Below are positions 42,486-51,750 of a DNA stretch of 64,000 bases, in pieces. Each line of letters opens with the position of its first letter. The first letter of the stretch is position 1. The DNA comes from Georgenia soli. Lineage in GTDB: Bacteria; Actinomycetota; Actinomycetes; Actinomycetales; Actinomycetaceae. The DNA lies in contig NZ_PDJI01000004.1 in NCBI RefSeq assembly GCF_002563695.1, positions 434,001 through 498,000 on the forward strand, read 5' to 3'. The position numbers and the translations under genes were made by a program. The notes beneath the pieces were generated by a model. It had not been told where the DNA came from. It saw nothing but the letters and a program-made list of their open reading frames with translations, and ran no database searches.

Positions 42486-44621
42486 TCAGCCAGCGGTGCG
42501 CCGCGGCCGCACCGCGACGAGGGCCATGTCGTCCTCGGGCGCCGCGGGCAGGAGCCGCTGGACCAGCTCGTCGCACAGCGGGTCCGTCCCGCGCTCGCCT
42601 CGCAGGTCGCGCAACGTCGCGCGCAGCCGGTCGAGGCCCCCGCGGAGACCGCCGTCGTCCCGGCGCTCGACCAGACCGTCGGTGTAGAGCAGCAGCGTGC
42701 TGCCCGGGCGGACCGCGAATGTCTGCTCGGTGCGCACCGTCTCCGCACGGATGCCGAGGAGAAGGTTCGTCCGGCTGAGGGTGACGACGTCGCCCTCGCC
42801 GTCCAGCAGCATGGGCGGCGGATGGCCGGCGTTGGACCAGCGCACGAGCACGTCGCCGTCGGGCCCCACCGGTTCGAGCGTCATGACGACGGCGGTGGCT
42901 ACGGTCCCGGGAGCGACGGCCTCGATCGCCCGGTCCAGCTGGGTGAGGAGCGCGGCGGGCTGTGGCACCGTCGTCGTCGCGATGCCCCGGAGCATCGAGC
43001 GCAGCTGCCCCATCGTGGCGGCGGCGTGCAGGTCATGACCGGTGACGTCGCCGATGACCACGACGGTCGGCCCGTCAGGGTGCTGGAAGACGTCGAACCA
43101 GTCGCCGCCCACCTTGGCCGCCTGCGCGGCGGGCACGTAGCGCACCGCCACGTCGAGGTGGTCCAGCTGCGGCGGCTCGGTGAGGAAGGAGCGCTGCAAC
43201 TCCTCGGCCACGCCGCGCTGGCTGGCGTAGAGGTAGGCGTTGTCGAGCGCCAGGCCGGCCCGGGCGGCGATGTCCTGGGCGGTGAGCAGGTCCGCACCGT
43301 CGAGCGGCGGACGGTCCGCGCCGTTGAACAGGGTGATCGCACCGAGAGTGCGGCCGCGGCCGCGGAGCGGCAGGACTGTTCCGGACTCGGGCGCGAGCTC
43401 GGTGATGAGGTCCTGGGCGCGGCCGGGCCGGAGCACGGCCCGGATGCGGGCGGCGGCGTCGTCGGGCACCCGGACGACGTCGGTCGTGCGGAGCGTGCGC
43501 ATCAGGAACGACTCACCCATGAGCGCATCCATGCGGTGGCGGGTGTACTCCTCGACCAGCGGGCGAGCGGCGGGGTCGGCGTGCCACCAGCCGATGTCCC
43601 GCATCGCCGAGGGCCTGATCGCGCCGTCGGCGTCGAGCAGCGTGACGACGCACCAGTCGGCGAGCTGCGGGACGAGCGTCCGGGCGAGCGCCGCGACGGC
43701 CTCCTCCGCGTCGAGGGTCTGCGCGAGCGAGGTGGTCACGGCCGCGGTCAGCTGGGCGCGCCGCGCGATGCGCTCGGTCTCCTCCTGGAGCCGGCGCCGC
43801 TCGGTCACGTCGAAGAAGTACACCGACAGGCCCTCGGCGGTGGGCATCGCCCGGACCTCGTACCAGGCGTTCAGCGGCTCGGGGTAGTACGCGTCGAAGC
43901 TCACCGGCTCGCCGGAGCTCATGGCGCGACGGTAGTAGGTCTCGAAGGCGTTGCTGAGGGCGGCCGGGTAGAGCTCCCAGATGTCGCCGTCGAGAAGCTC
44001 GGCACGCGGCCGGCCGAGAACGCGCTCCGCCTCGGTGTTGACGTAGGAGAACCGCCAGTTCCGGTTCAGGGAGAAGAACGTCGTGGGCAGGTCCTCGACC
44101 AGCTCCGCGGCATGGTGGAGGCTGGTGCGCACCCGGGGGAAGATGACGCCGGCGACGCCGGTCAGGTGACCCGTGCTCGGCTCGCACGTCACCCGACCGC
44201 GGGTGGCGATCCACCGGTCGGGCGAGCCGGCCATCCGGAACTCTGCCTCGAACGAACCGGCGTCGAGTGCGCCGGTGACGAGCTCGCCCAGGACGGGACG
44301 GTCGTCGGGGTGGATCTGCGCTTCGACGGTGCCGGTGGGGAGGGGACCCGAGACGGGAGGGATCCCGAGAAGCGTGGCCGCGCGATCGTCCAGCCAGAGC
44401 ACGGACGAGGAGAGGTCCGCACGGTAGGCGCCCATGCCGGCCCGCGCCATCGCGTCGAGCGCGTAGGCGTCGGGCATGCCGGCCGGCGGACGGCCGGGAT
44501 CGCGGTGCGTCCGGAAGGCGACGTCGCCGCCGGAGGCGGGGTCTTCGGTGTACAGGAGTCCTCCACTCAGAGCCGTTCCCTCGGAAGAACTACCCGGGCC
44601 CGTCCGGCAAGCGTATGGCAC
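42486..44621 (-). CDS. PAS-GAF-SpoIIE serine phosphatase
   Basis: This protein of about 711 residues has two PAS domains (about 55-155 and 165-290, the second with SLNRNWRFSYVNTEAERVLGRPRAELL), a GAF domain (about 300-460) and a C-terminal PP2C/SpoIIE phosphatase (about 480-700). The phosphatase motifs are KVGGDWFDVF, VIGDVTGHDLHAAATMGQLRSMLRG and LLLYTDGLVERRD with metal-binding Asp. Such proteins dephosphorylate anti-sigma antagonists in partner-switching systems, but no anti-sigma gene lies nearby. The start is doubtful; ATG at 44477 is an alternative that begins just before the first PAS domain. Confidence 0.9.
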   Translation of the reverse strand: MPYACRTGPGSSSEGTALSGGLLYTEDPASGGDVAFRTHRDPGRPPAGMPDAYALDAMARAGMGAYRADLSSSVLWLDDRAATLLGIPPVSGPLPTGTVEAQIHPDDRPVLGELVTGALDAGSFEAEFRMAGSPDRWIATRGRVTCEPSTGHLTGVAGVIFPRVRTSLHHAAELVEDLPTTFFSLNRNWRFSYVNTEAERVLGRPRAELLDGDIWELYPAALSNAFETYYRRAMSSGEPVSFDAYYPEPLNAWYEVRAMPTAEGLSVYFFDVTERRRLQEETERIARRAQLTAAVTTSLAQTLDAEEAVAALARTLVPQLADWCVVTLLDADGAIRPSAMRDIGWWHADPAARPLVEEYTRHRMDALMGESFLMRTLRTTDVVRVPDDAAARIRAVLRPGRAQDLITELAPESGTVLPLRGRGRTLGAITLFNGADRPPLDGADLLTAQDIAARAGLALDNAYLYASQRGVAEELQRSFLTEPPQLDHLDVAVRYVPAAQAAKVGGDWFDVFQHPDGPTVVVIGDVTGHDLHAAATMGQLRSMLRGIATTTVPQPAALLTQLDRAIEAVAPGTVATAVVMTLEPVGPDGDVLVRWSNAGHPPPMLLDGEGDVVTLSRTNLLLGIRAETVRTEQTFAVRPGSTLLLYTDGLVERRDDGGLRGGLDRLRATLRDLRGERGTDPLCDELVQRLLPAAPEDDMALVAVRPRRTAG

Positions 44622-44663
44622 GCACGGCGCCGAGAACCGCGCACGTGGTAGGGAACACGCCGT

Positions 44664-45431
44664 TCAGTTCGTCGGTGCCCACGACGGCGGACGCTTCTGG
44701 GCGAAGGCCGCGAGGCCCTCCTGCCCCTCTGCCGAGGCGAAATGCGCTGCCGAGAGCCGGCCGAGCACCTCGAGCTCGCGGGCGTCGTCCTCCGGCGGAT
44801 CGGCGAGCACGGCCTTCGTGGCGGCCAGGGCCCGCGGCGCCCCGCGCACGAGAGCGTCGGTGTAGCGGGCGACCTGCTCGTCGAGGCGGTCGCGGCCCAC
44901 CGCGGCGTCGAGAAGGCCGATCCGCTGGGCCTCGGTCGCGTCGAAGACCTCCCCGGTGAGGAAGAGCCGACGCAGGGCCTGCTGCTGGACCCGACGGCGC
45001 AGCGGCACCGAGATGACGGCGGGCACCAGACCGAGCCGAACCTCGGGGAAGGCGAAGGTGACGCCGTCGGCTGCGACGGCGAGGTCGCAGGCGGCGACGA
45101 GGCCGATGCCACCGGCCCTTGCCGTTCCGGCGACCTTGGCCACCACGGGCTTGGGTGCGTTCATGAGCGTGACGAGCAGGTCAGGCAGCTCACCGACACC
45201 CTGTGCTTCGGCGTCGGTCCCCCGCGCTTCCTTGAGGTCGGCCCCGGCGCAGAAGACGGTCCCGGTGTGAGTGAGAACGATGACACGGACGGCGTCGTCG
45301 TCGATCGAAGTCGCCAGGTGCCGGTTCAGGTCGCGGCGCAAGCCGGCTGAGAGGGCGTTGCGGTTCTCCGGGGAGTCCAACGTGATGGTGCCGACCCCGC
45401 CGTCGACGTCGAGGTGAACGAGCTCGGCCAT
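44664..45431 (-). CDS. Enoyl-CoA hydratase/isomerase family protein
   Basis: This 255-residue crotonase-fold protein starts at ATG 45431 and has NRNALSAGLRRDL (oxyanion), VFCAGADLKEA (catalytic region), ARAGGIGLVAACDLAVAADGVTFAFPEVRLGLVP and the C-terminal FAQKRPPSWAPT. The second catalytic Glu lies in FPEVRLGLVP; the first is replaced by Gly/Ala in ARAGG. It may be a hydratase, isomerase or a related CoA enzyme. A frame to 45458 is open, but the inner ATG has a better context. It is divergent from the small membrane protein. Confidence 0.88.
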   Translation of the reverse strand: MAELVHLDVDGGVGTITLDSPENRNALSAGLRRDLNRHLATSIDDDAVRVIVLTHTGTVFCAGADLKEARGTDAEAQGVGELPDLLVTLMNAPKPVVAKVAGTARAGGIGLVAACDLAVAADGVTFAFPEVRLGLVPAVISVPLRRRVQQQALRRLFLTGEVFDATEAQRIGLLDAAVGRDRLDEQVARYTDALVRGAPRALAATKAVLADPPEDDARELEVLGRLSAAHFASAEGQEGLAAFAQKRPPSWAPTN

Positions 45432-45582
45432 GCCGGATCCCTTCGTCGGTGCCGTCACCGACCGTACCGCCGTCGTGCATGCGCTGCCGCGGAGCCATCT
45501 GGATCGTCAATTCTCCGGACGCCGAGAGGCACCACGAATACGCTCCACCACAGCCCGCTATTTCGGTCGGAGGACGACACCA

Positions 45583-45792
45583 ATGCTGCTGATGAGCTCA
45601 ACCCTGTCACCGGACCCGTTCGCCTGGTTCGGCGCGGTCACTGTGGTGCTCCTTGTCGTGCCTGCGGTTCTGGGTCTGCTGATCCAGTACTGGATCATCC
45701 GCATGGGCGTGAAGCACGGCATCCTCGCCGCAGACAGGCAGCGCGCGCGGAGCGCCTGGGCGAGCAACGGCTGGGACCGCGAGCGACTCTGA
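45583..45792 (+). CDS. Small single-pass membrane protein
   Basis: This 69-residue protein starts at ATG 45583 with GGAGGA 8 nt upstream. One hydrophobic helix (AVTVVLLVVPAVLGLLIQYWI) is followed by a basic, Trp-containing tail (RMGVKHGILAADRQRARSAWASNGWDRERL). No family recognised. It is followed by a strong hairpin. Confidence 0.65.
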   Translation: MLLMSSTLSPDPFAWFGAVTVVLLVVPAVLGLLIQYWIIRMGVKHGILAADRQRARSAWASNGWDRERL

Positions 45793-45801
45793 AACGGCGA
45801 C

Positions 45802-45835
45802 GGGCCCGGTGACCGTCGGAACGGTCACCGGGCCC
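45802..45835. terminator. Long hairpin after small membrane protein
   Basis: A perfect 15-bp inverted repeat (GGGCCCGGTGACCGT and its complement) with a CGGA loop. It separates the small gene from the convergent catalase gene. No U-tract. Confidence 0.75.
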
Positions 45836-45932
45836 ATGCGTGCCAGAGCCTTGCTGACAACCCACGGAGAACTTGACGTCTCACCGCCCGAGGACGCGCG
45901 AGGTCGTGACGTCTCGTGAGTGAGTGAGATCG

Positions 45933-47453
45933 TCAGCGGACGCCGAGGGGCTCCTCGGCAGCCTCGTTGTCGATGCCGACCTGCGGGTCGCCCTTGCCGG
46001 CGAGCACGGTGGCCTGGATGCGGTCACCGATCTCCTTGTCGACGTTCTTCCAGTACTGGAAGGCGTTCTGCAGGACGACGTCGTGCGTGATGCCGGAGAG
46101 GGCGCCGGCCACGGTCTCGACGAACTGAGCCCGCTGGGCGTCGTCGAACACCTCGCGGAGCAGGGTGCCCGGCTGGCTGAAGTCGTCGTCCTCGGCGTGC
46201 AGGGCGTAGGCGCTGCGGACCATCTCGCCGTCGGACTCCCAACCGTCGTCGGTCGCGCCCTGCTCGTCCGACCACGGGCGGCCGAAGGAGTTCGGGGCGT
46301 AGACCGGGGCGTCACCGGAGTGCTCGAACGTCATGTTGCCGTCGAAGGTCCAGTCGTTGGTCTTGACGATCGGCTTGTTGACCGGCAGCTGCTGGTAGTT
46401 GGTGCCGATGCGGGCGCGCTGGGCGTCGGCGTAGCCGAACACGCGGCCGAGCAGCATCTTGTCCGGGGAGACGCCGATGCCCGGGACGGTGTTCGACGGC
46501 GCGAACGCGGCCTGCTCGATCTCCGCGAAGAAGTTCTTCGGGTTCCGGTTCAGCGTCATGCGGCCGACCTTGATCAGCGGGTAGTCCGCGTGCGGCCACA
46601 CCTTGGTGAGGTCGAACGGGTTGAACCGGTAGGTCTTGGCGTCCGCGTACGGCATGACCTGTACGGAGAGGGTCCAGCTGGGGTGCTCGCCGCGCTCGAT
46701 GGCGTCGAAGAGGTCGCGGCGGTGGAACTCGGCGTCCGAGCCGGCCAGCTTCTCGGCCTCCTCGTTGGAGAGGAACTCCATGCCCTGCTCGGTGTGGAAG
46801 TGGTACTTGACCCAGAACTTCTCGCCGGCCTCGTTGACCCACATGTAGGTGTGCGAGCCGTAGCCGTTCATGTGGCGCCACGTGCGGGGCAGGCCGCGCT
46901 CACCCATGAGATAGGTGACCTGGTGGGCCGACTCGGGGTTCTGCGTCCAGAAGTCCCACTGCATGTCGGCGCTGCGCAGGCCGGAGGCGGGCGTGCGCTT
47001 CTGCGAGCGGATGAAGTGCGGGAACTTCATGGGGTCGCGCACGAAGAACACCGGGGTGCTGTTGCCGACGAGGTCGTAGTTGCCCTCGGTGGTGTAGAAC
47101 TTCAGCGCGAAGCCGCGGACGTCGCGCCAGGTGTCGGGCGAGCCCTGCTCCCCGGCGACCGTGGAGAAGCGCGCCAGCATGTCCGTCCGGGCGCCCTGCT
47201 GGAACAGCGCGGCCTTGGTGTAGCGCGAGACGTCCTCGGTGGTCTCGAAGACACCGAACGCACCGGAACCCTTGGCGTGCGGGTTGCGCTCCGGCACACG
47301 CTCGCGGTTGAAACTGGCAAGGGTCTCGACCAGGCGCACGTCGTGCAGCAGCAGGGGCCCGTTGGACCCGACGCTCAGGGAGTTGCGGTCCGAGACGGCG
47401 GGCGCGCCGAACTGGGTGGTCGAGGGCGGCTGGTAGCCGGTGGTCTCGCTCAA
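45933..47453 (-). CDS. Monofunctional heme catalase
   Basis: This 506-residue catalase has the active-site His59 in [17 protein letters not shown], Asn131 in [14 protein letters not shown] (VGNNTP in most relatives) and the proximal heme ligand Tyr341 in [14 protein letters not shown]. Length of about 500 residues marks a small-subunit clade. It decomposes hydrogen peroxide in the cytoplasm. Its start overlaps the end of the Fur-family gene by 4 bp, so the two form an operon read leftwards from the promoter near 47900. Confidence 0.95.
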   Translation of the reverse strand: MSETTGYQPPSTTQFGAPAVSDRNSLSVGSNGPLLLHDVRLVETLASFNRERVPERNPHAKGSGAFGVFETTEDVSRYTKAALFQQGARTDMLARFSTVAGEQGSPDTWRDVRGFALKFYTTEGNYDLVGNSTPVFFVRDPMKFPHFIRSQKRTPASGLRSADMQWDFWTQNPESAHQVTYLMGERGLPRTWRHMNGYGSHTYMWVNEAGEKFWVKYHFHTEQGMEFLSNEEAEKLAGSDAEFHRRDLFDAIERGEHPSWTLSVQVMPYADAKTYRFNPFDLTKVWPHADYPLIKVGRMTLNRNPKNFFAEIEQAAFAPSNTVPGIGVSPDKMLLGRVFGYADAQRARIGTNYQQLPVNKPIVKTNDWTFDGNMTFEHSGDAPVYAPNSFGRPWSDEQGATDDGWESDGEMVRSAYALHAEDDDFSQPGTLLREVFDDAQRAQFVETVAGALSGITHDVVLQNAFQYWKNVDKEIGDRIQATVLAGKGDPQVGIDNEAAEEPLGVR

Positions 47454-47890
47454 GAGATCTCCTTCGATGGTGCGTGTGCGGAAAGGCAGGAGGGGCAGGT
47501 GCCCCAGTAGATGACCTCGGCGGTGTCGATGACGAAGCCGTGGTCCTCGCTCGCGGTGAGGCAGGGCGCGTGGCCGACGGCGCAGGCCACGTCGGCGACG
47601 GCGCCGCAGCTGCGGCAGACGACGTGGTGGTGGTTGTCGCCGCGGCGCAGCTCGTAGCGGCCGGGCGAGCCGTCCGGCTCGATGCGGCGCAGGATCCCCG
47701 CGCCCGTGAGCGCGTGGAGGACGTCGTAGACCGCCTGCGTGGAGACGGTCCCGAGCCGCGCGTGCACGCCGGCCCGGATGGACTCGGCATCTGCGTGCGG
47801 GTGCTCGGCGACCTCCGCCAGCACGGCCAGACGAGGCGCCGTCACCCGCAGCTGCGCCTCGCGCAGAAGCTCGGTGTGGGTAACGGACAT
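47450..47890 (-). CDS. Fur-family regulator next to catalase
   Basis: This 146-residue Fur/PerR-type protein has an N-terminal winged helix with [24 protein letters not shown] and [23 protein letters not shown] as the recognition part. The C-terminal metal domain has HHHVVC92RSC95G, the structural zinc pair C132PSC135 and SEDHGFVID. The pattern and its place ahead of a catalase suggest a peroxide-sensing PerR/FurA role: it represses the operon until oxidised. The inverted repeat at 47910-47934 is its likely operator. Confidence 0.9.
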   Translation of the reverse strand: MSVTHTELLREAQLRVTAPRLAVLAEVAEHPHADAESIRAGVHARLGTVSTQAVYDVLHALTGAGILRRIEPDGSPGRYELRRGDNHHHVVCRSCGAVADVACAVGHAPCLTASEDHGFVIDTAEVIYWGTCPSCLSAHAPSKEIS

Positions 47891-47909
47891 GGTGTCATCA
47901 AAACAGGTT

Positions 47910-47934
47910 TTCTGGAACTATTCAAGTTTCAGAA
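47910..47934. promoter_or_regulatory. Inverted repeat upstream of fur-katA
   Basis: TTCTGGAACT and AGTTTCAGAA form a 10-bp inverted repeat with one mismatch and a 5-bp spacer (ATTCA), 20 bp upstream of the Fur-family start codon. It is AT-rich against its surroundings. It resembles a PerR/FurA-type box for autoregulation. Confidence 0.6.
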
Positions 47935-47979
47935 CCGATTCAGGTGACGATGTCCGTCCGTATGAGTGGGACCAGCGCA

Positions 47980-48057
47980 GACCATAGAACGACGGACCCA
48001 CAACCTGTCCGGTCGTGGGTCCGTCGAGTGGTTGTGTGGGTCGGTGGTTCTGTGGTC
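47980..48057 (-). terminator. Competing hairpins downstream of mutarotase gene
   Basis: The arm at 47980-48004 can pair with two partners: an 11-bp perfect stem with GTGGGTCCGTC (48015-48025) or a longer imperfect pairing with 48031-48057, ending in GTTCTGTGGTC. It lies after the mutarotase stop (48075), so a terminator role is plausible, but the alternative pairing resembles an attenuator. Confidence 0.5.
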
Positions 48058-48074
48058 GGGCGGGAGTCCCAGCA

Positions 48075-48989
48075 TCAGACGCGCGGCCCGACGGCGTACC
48101 GGGCTGTCATGGTGTGGTTCTCCCCCGCGGCCAGGGTGACGGCGTTCTCTAGTGCGTTGGCGACCTCGACGCACACCATGGTGGGCCACTCGGCGTCGTC
48201 GTAATCCGGCATCGCCGCCGCCTTGGCGGTCCAGGGGTTCCACACGACGGTGTTCGCCGAGTTCTCCTTCACCGCGGTGACCGTCCGGGCGAGCGCCGGG
48301 TCGACCACGGTGACAGACCCCGTGGAGTGGTAGACGCGGTCGGTCTCGCTGGTGAAGGTGACCGGGCCGGTCTGCGTGACGAGGTCCTGACCCGCGCCGG
48401 GCACCTTGTCGAGGTATCGCACGCCCTCGAGGCCCTCGACGGTCACGGCGGTGACGTCCTTGACCGCCAGGTACGTGTGGAGCGCCTCCTCGAAGGAGAA
48501 CTCCTCCGAGCCGGTGTTGCGGACGGTCAGCGCGAGGGTCAGTTCGGCACCGAAGGTCACGGTGTAGGTCAGCTCGAACGGCTGGGTGAAGTGCTCAGCG
48601 CCGGGGAGGCCGGCGACGTCGGCGTCGGTGAGGCGCAGCGTCAGGGTCACGGCACCGAAGGCGTCGACCTCGGCCCCGACGAGGGTGAAGTCGGCGAGGC
48701 GGGCGAAGCCGTGGGCAGGCGCGAGACCCGGCTCCCGTCCGGCACCGAACCACGGCCAGCAGATCGGGACGCCGCCGCGGATGGGCTCACCCTCCGCGAA
48801 CCTGCTCTTCCTGCTCATCCAGATGACCGGGTCCTGCCGGCTGGGGGTCCACGCGGTCACGTGCGCGCCGTGGAGGTACAGCCGCCCGGCGGCCACGGGC
48901 GTGGAGACGTCCAGGGCGGGTAGCCCGCCCTCACCCTTGACGAGCCTGACGGACGACGGAAGATCGACGGCGATCAGCGAGGAGGTCAT
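48075..48989 (-). CDS. D-hexose-6-phosphate mutarotase
   Basis: This 304-residue protein has the galactose mutarotase-like beta fold of the YeaD group, which interconverts the alpha and beta anomers of glucose-6-phosphate. Motifs include AGRLYLHGAHVTAWTP, PIRGGVPICWPWFGAGREPG, HGFARLADFTLVG and EEALHTYLAVKDV, whose His and Glu are candidates for catalysis. ATG 48989 is used, with a second frame to 49025 open. It has no operon partner; the furA-catalase genes follow on the same strand after a hairpin region. Confidence 0.9.
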   Translation of the reverse strand: MTSSLIAVDLPSSVRLVKGEGGLPALDVSTPVAAGRLYLHGAHVTAWTPSRQDPVIWMSRKSRFAEGEPIRGGVPICWPWFGAGREPGLAPAHGFARLADFTLVGAEVDAFGAVTLTLRLTDADVAGLPGAEHFTQPFELTYTVTFGAELTLALTVRNTGSEEFSFEEALHTYLAVKDVTAVTVEGLEGVRYLDKVPGAGQDLVTQTGPVTFTSETDRVYHSTGSVTVVDPALARTVTAVKENSANTVVWNPWTAKAAAMPDYDDAEWPTMVCVEVANALENAVTLAAGENHTMTARYAVGPRV

Positions 48990-49093
48990 GCCCCGAACGT
49001 AGCCCCGCCGCACCGGGCCGACCATCCGGTTGTCGGAACTTGCCCGCCGGCACTGAGCGCGCCGGACTGCCCGACCGCCAGTTCCTGACCGCG

Positions 49094-49546
49094 TCAGCTC
49101 TCGAGCTGGCGCGCGTCCTCCTCCTGCTCGTCGATGTACGCGGAGAGGATCTCGCTGGACAGCTCGTCGATCCGGGCGTCGATGTGGGCCCGTTCGCGCG
49201 CCGCCGCCTTCGAGCTCATCGCCGAAAGCAGCGGAAGGGACGCCTCGATCTTGTCGAGCTTGACTCGCCAGTCCTCGGCGCGCTGGCGCTCGCCCTCGTC
49301 GTCGGCGGACTGACGGAGGTAGGCGACCTGGTCACGCAAGGCGGCAATGCGGCGGTGCAGGACCTCGGGGCTCTTGCCCGCCTTGCGGGCCTCGGCCATC
49401 TTGCGCACCTGGTTCTGAACGGCGTCGAAGACCTCGGGGTTGCTCTTCCTGAGCTCCGTCAGGGTAGGTCCGTACTTCTGCACCACCTTCACCACGGCCG
49501 GCCCGGCGACCGCCGCGAACTTGACCAGTGCCGAGAACTTACCCAT
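49094..49546 (-). CDS. Hypothetical coiled-coil protein
   Basis: This 150-residue protein starts at ATG 49546 with GGGAGGGAG before it. A short Ala/Val-rich N-terminal part (GKFSALVKFAAVAGPAVVKVVQKYGPTLTELRKS) is followed by helices rich in Arg, Glu and Gln, with heptad-like character (residues about 50-140), ending in YIDEQEEDARQLES. No transmembrane helix is certain. Similar proteins occur in other actinobacteria without a known role. Function unknown. Confidence 0.7.
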   Translation of the reverse strand: MGKFSALVKFAAVAGPAVVKVVQKYGPTLTELRKSNPEVFDAVQNQVRKMAEARKAGKSPEVLHRRIAALRDQVAYLRQSADDEGERQRAEDWRVKLDKIEASLPLLSAMSSKAAARERAHIDARIDELSSEILSAYIDEQEEDARQLES

Positions 49547-49639
49547 GGTCTCCCTCCCTGATGACGTCCGGCCTCCAGCGTGCCACGGCGCCCGCAGAAC
49601 CGCGCAGGCACGGAGGTCCATGTGGAACCGCGGAGGAGA

Positions 49640-50485
49640 TCAGGCGGTAGAGGGCGCGACCGGCCGGTCTCCTGTGAACACGTCTCCCGCCGTCCGGCGC
49701 GCTCCAATCTCTGGTGAGCCGGGCTCGTAGGGCTTAGCCCAGAACTGGATGTACCCGGCCGCCATGAGCATGGCGAAAGGAACCAGGGCGATCGGGTCGT
49801 GAAAGACCAGCAGAATTCCACCGTGCAGTCCGGCGCCGATCGCGGTCGCGACGAACTTCCCGCGAGGGAACCACAGCATGACAGCGAGGACGTATTCGGC
49901 CACAACACTGGAGACGGCGACGATCGGGAGAAACGCGTCAGGGAACTCGATCACGCCGTTCTGGTGGATCCCGATGACTTCGCCAGACAGGTACTGCTCG
50001 TTGATCTTTGACGTCGCCGTGTATGCGTAGACGGCTGAGATCTGGAGCTTGATGAGGAAGACAGGCCAGTACGGGACCCATGAGAGGCCCCGCCGTCGCG
50101 GGAACGTCAGAACTTCGCCGCACCGGCTGCACGAGAGCAGTGCCGCTAGGGAGACGAACAAGACCAGATGGTTGCTGTACGTCTGCTGGTCCAGCAGCAG
50201 GGCAGTTCCGGCCACCGTCGCCGTGAGAGCGGCCGATGTACGGGCGAAGACGCCGAGCAGCAGCAAAACCGCCGCAAGCAAGGCGAGGGACACCAATGCC
50301 TGCACCATGATCGGCGTGGGCACCGGCGTCCACGTCACCACCGGGATCACCAGATACGAACCCGAGGCCACCCGATGGAGCGCGAACCACCACTCAAGAA
50401 TCAGTGGGAATGCGGCCAGGGCAACGAGGATCCTCGCGGCTGCCAAGCCGCCGGGCCGCACCTCCCCCGTCAGAAGTCTGCGCAT
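49640..50485 (-). CDS. HTTM-family membrane protein
   Basis: This 281-residue protein with about eight hydrophobic segments has features of the HTTM domain (the membrane part of vitamin-K-dependent gamma-carboxylase relatives): FLIKLQISAVYAYTATSKINEQYLSGEVIG and AVSSVVAEYVLAVMLWFP. No soluble carboxylase domain is present, so it is unlikely to be a carboxylase. A 16-bp overlap with the upstream small gene makes the two a coupled pair. The biochemical role is unknown. Confidence 0.78.
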   Translation of the reverse strand: MRRLLTGEVRPGGLAAARILVALAAFPLILEWWFALHRVASGSYLVIPVVTWTPVPTPIMVQALVSLALLAAVLLLLGVFARTSAALTATVAGTALLLDQQTYSNHLVLFVSLAALLSCSRCGEVLTFPRRRGLSWVPYWPVFLIKLQISAVYAYTATSKINEQYLSGEVIGIHQNGVIEFPDAFLPIVAVSSVVAEYVLAVMLWFPRGKFVATAIGAGLHGGILLVFHDPIALVPFAMLMAAGYIQFWAKPYEPGSPEIGARRTAGDVFTGDRPVAPSTA

Positions 50486-50865
50486 GAGAAGGTCCCGACA
50501 CCCTGCTCCGCGATCGTGGCGCTCACGTGAAGTGCCTCAGGGTCGTGCTTGCAGATCCACTGGACTCCTGGCACGACGTAGTCCACGTCAGGGCGGACCT
50601 TCGCCGCGATCTCGAACGTTGAAATCTCTGTCTCCGACCCGTCCTTGTCCGTCACCGTGAACTCCGGAGCCGGCCTGCTCATCGCGAACATCTGCCACCC
50701 AAACCTCACAAAGCCGGGCTTCGGCAACGAGTGCGCGGGAAGACCGACGATCACTGCACCGAGCAGAACTACTGCGACACCGCGGAGCAGCCGCTTCGGC
50801 TCCGATCCTCCCGACCTGAGATGCGTCCGCGCCTGCGTGGGGCGCAGAGGCAAGTCAGAGCTCAT
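50470..50865 (-). CDS. Small membrane-anchored partner of the HTTM protein
   Basis: This 131-residue protein starts at ATG 50865. A basic segment is followed by one helix (RGVAVVLLGAVIVGLPAHSL, about 28-47) and a small extracytoplasmic domain with FGWQMFAMSRPAPEFTVTDKDGSETEISTFEI and two Cys (WICKHDP, TFSCADF). This FGWQMF-type segment is a feature of small proteins paired with HTTM proteins. Its end overlaps the HTTM gene. Confidence 0.7.
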   Translation of the reverse strand: MSSDLPLRPTQARTHLRSGGSEPKRLLRGVAVVLLGAVIVGLPAHSLPKPGFVRFGWQMFAMSRPAPEFTVTDKDGSETEISTFEIAAKVRPDVDYVVPGVQWICKHDPEALHVSATIAEQGVGTFSCADF

Positions 50866-51037
50866 GGCCGGACAGTACCGACGACACCTCACCAACGTCC
50901 CTGTTTTCGGACGCCACTTGAGTCCTACGTCGGCGCACGACGACACCACGGCCGGCCCTACCCCGCCGTGTGACCGGCCTCCTTGCGCCCCCGGCTTACC
51001 CTGGGGGTAGATCCCTGCCCCTCCTGGAGGACCTTTC

Positions 51038-51736
51038 ATGACTTCGACCTACTCCGCCGCGCCCGTGACGGAGGCACCCGAGGCCCTTCGCGCCACGTCC
51101 GTGCTGTTCGACCTCGACGGCACGATCACCGACTCCGCACCCGCGATCACCAGCGCCATCGCCGAGACCCTCGCCGCGTTCGGGTACCCGCCCGAGACGC
51201 CGGAGCAGCTCCTGCGCCACGTCGGCCCGCCGATCCGCGACGGCCTGCTGGAGTTCGGCGGCGTCCGCGAGGAGGACCTCGAGGCGATGGTCGAGCACTA
51301 CCGGGCCCTCTACGCCCAGCGCATGCTCGACGTCCCGCTCTTCCCCGGCGTGCCCGAGCTCATCCGCTCCCTCCGCGCGGCCGGCGTCCCGCTGGCCGTG
51401 GCGACGTCGAAGATGCGCCACATGGCCGTGCCGATCCTCGAGCACGCCGGCCTCGCCGACGAGTTCACCGTCATCTGCGGCGCGACGGCCGACGAGTCCC
51501 GCTCCACCAAGGGGCAGATCGTCGAGGACGCCCTCGCCGGGCTGGACGCCGCCGGCGCCGACATCTCCCGGGCCGTCATGGTCGGCGACCGTCACCACGA
51601 CGTCGACGGCGCCACCGAGCACGGCATCCCCGTCGTCCTCGTGGACTGGGGCTACGCCGCACCGGGCGAGGAGCAGGGCGCTCACGCCCTCGTCCGCGAC
51701 GCCGACGAGCTCGCCGCCGTCCTCGCCGCCGCCTGA
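51038..51736 (+). CDS. HAD-family phosphatase
   Basis: This 232-residue protein starts at ATG 51038 with GGAGGA upstream. HAD motifs are LFDLDGTITDSAPA (Asp25 nucleophile, Asp27), VATSKM (motif II), Lys in RSTKGQI and MVGDRHHDVDGA. The helical cap (GFGGVREEDLEAMVEHYRALYAQRM) is of the phosphoglycolate phosphatase type. The substrate is unknown. It is followed 14 bp later by a kinase gene on the same strand. Confidence 0.9.
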   Translation: MTSTYSAAPVTEAPEALRATSVLFDLDGTITDSAPAITSAIAETLAAFGYPPETPEQLLRHVGPPIRDGLLEFGGVREEDLEAMVEHYRALYAQRMLDVPLFPGVPELIRSLRAAGVPLAVATSKMRHMAVPILEHAGLADEFTVICGATADESRSTKGQIVEDALAGLDAAGADISRAVMVGDRHHDVDGATEHGIPVVLVDWGYAAPGEEQGAHALVRDADELAAVLAAA

Positions 51737-51750
51737 GCACCGCACCGCGC

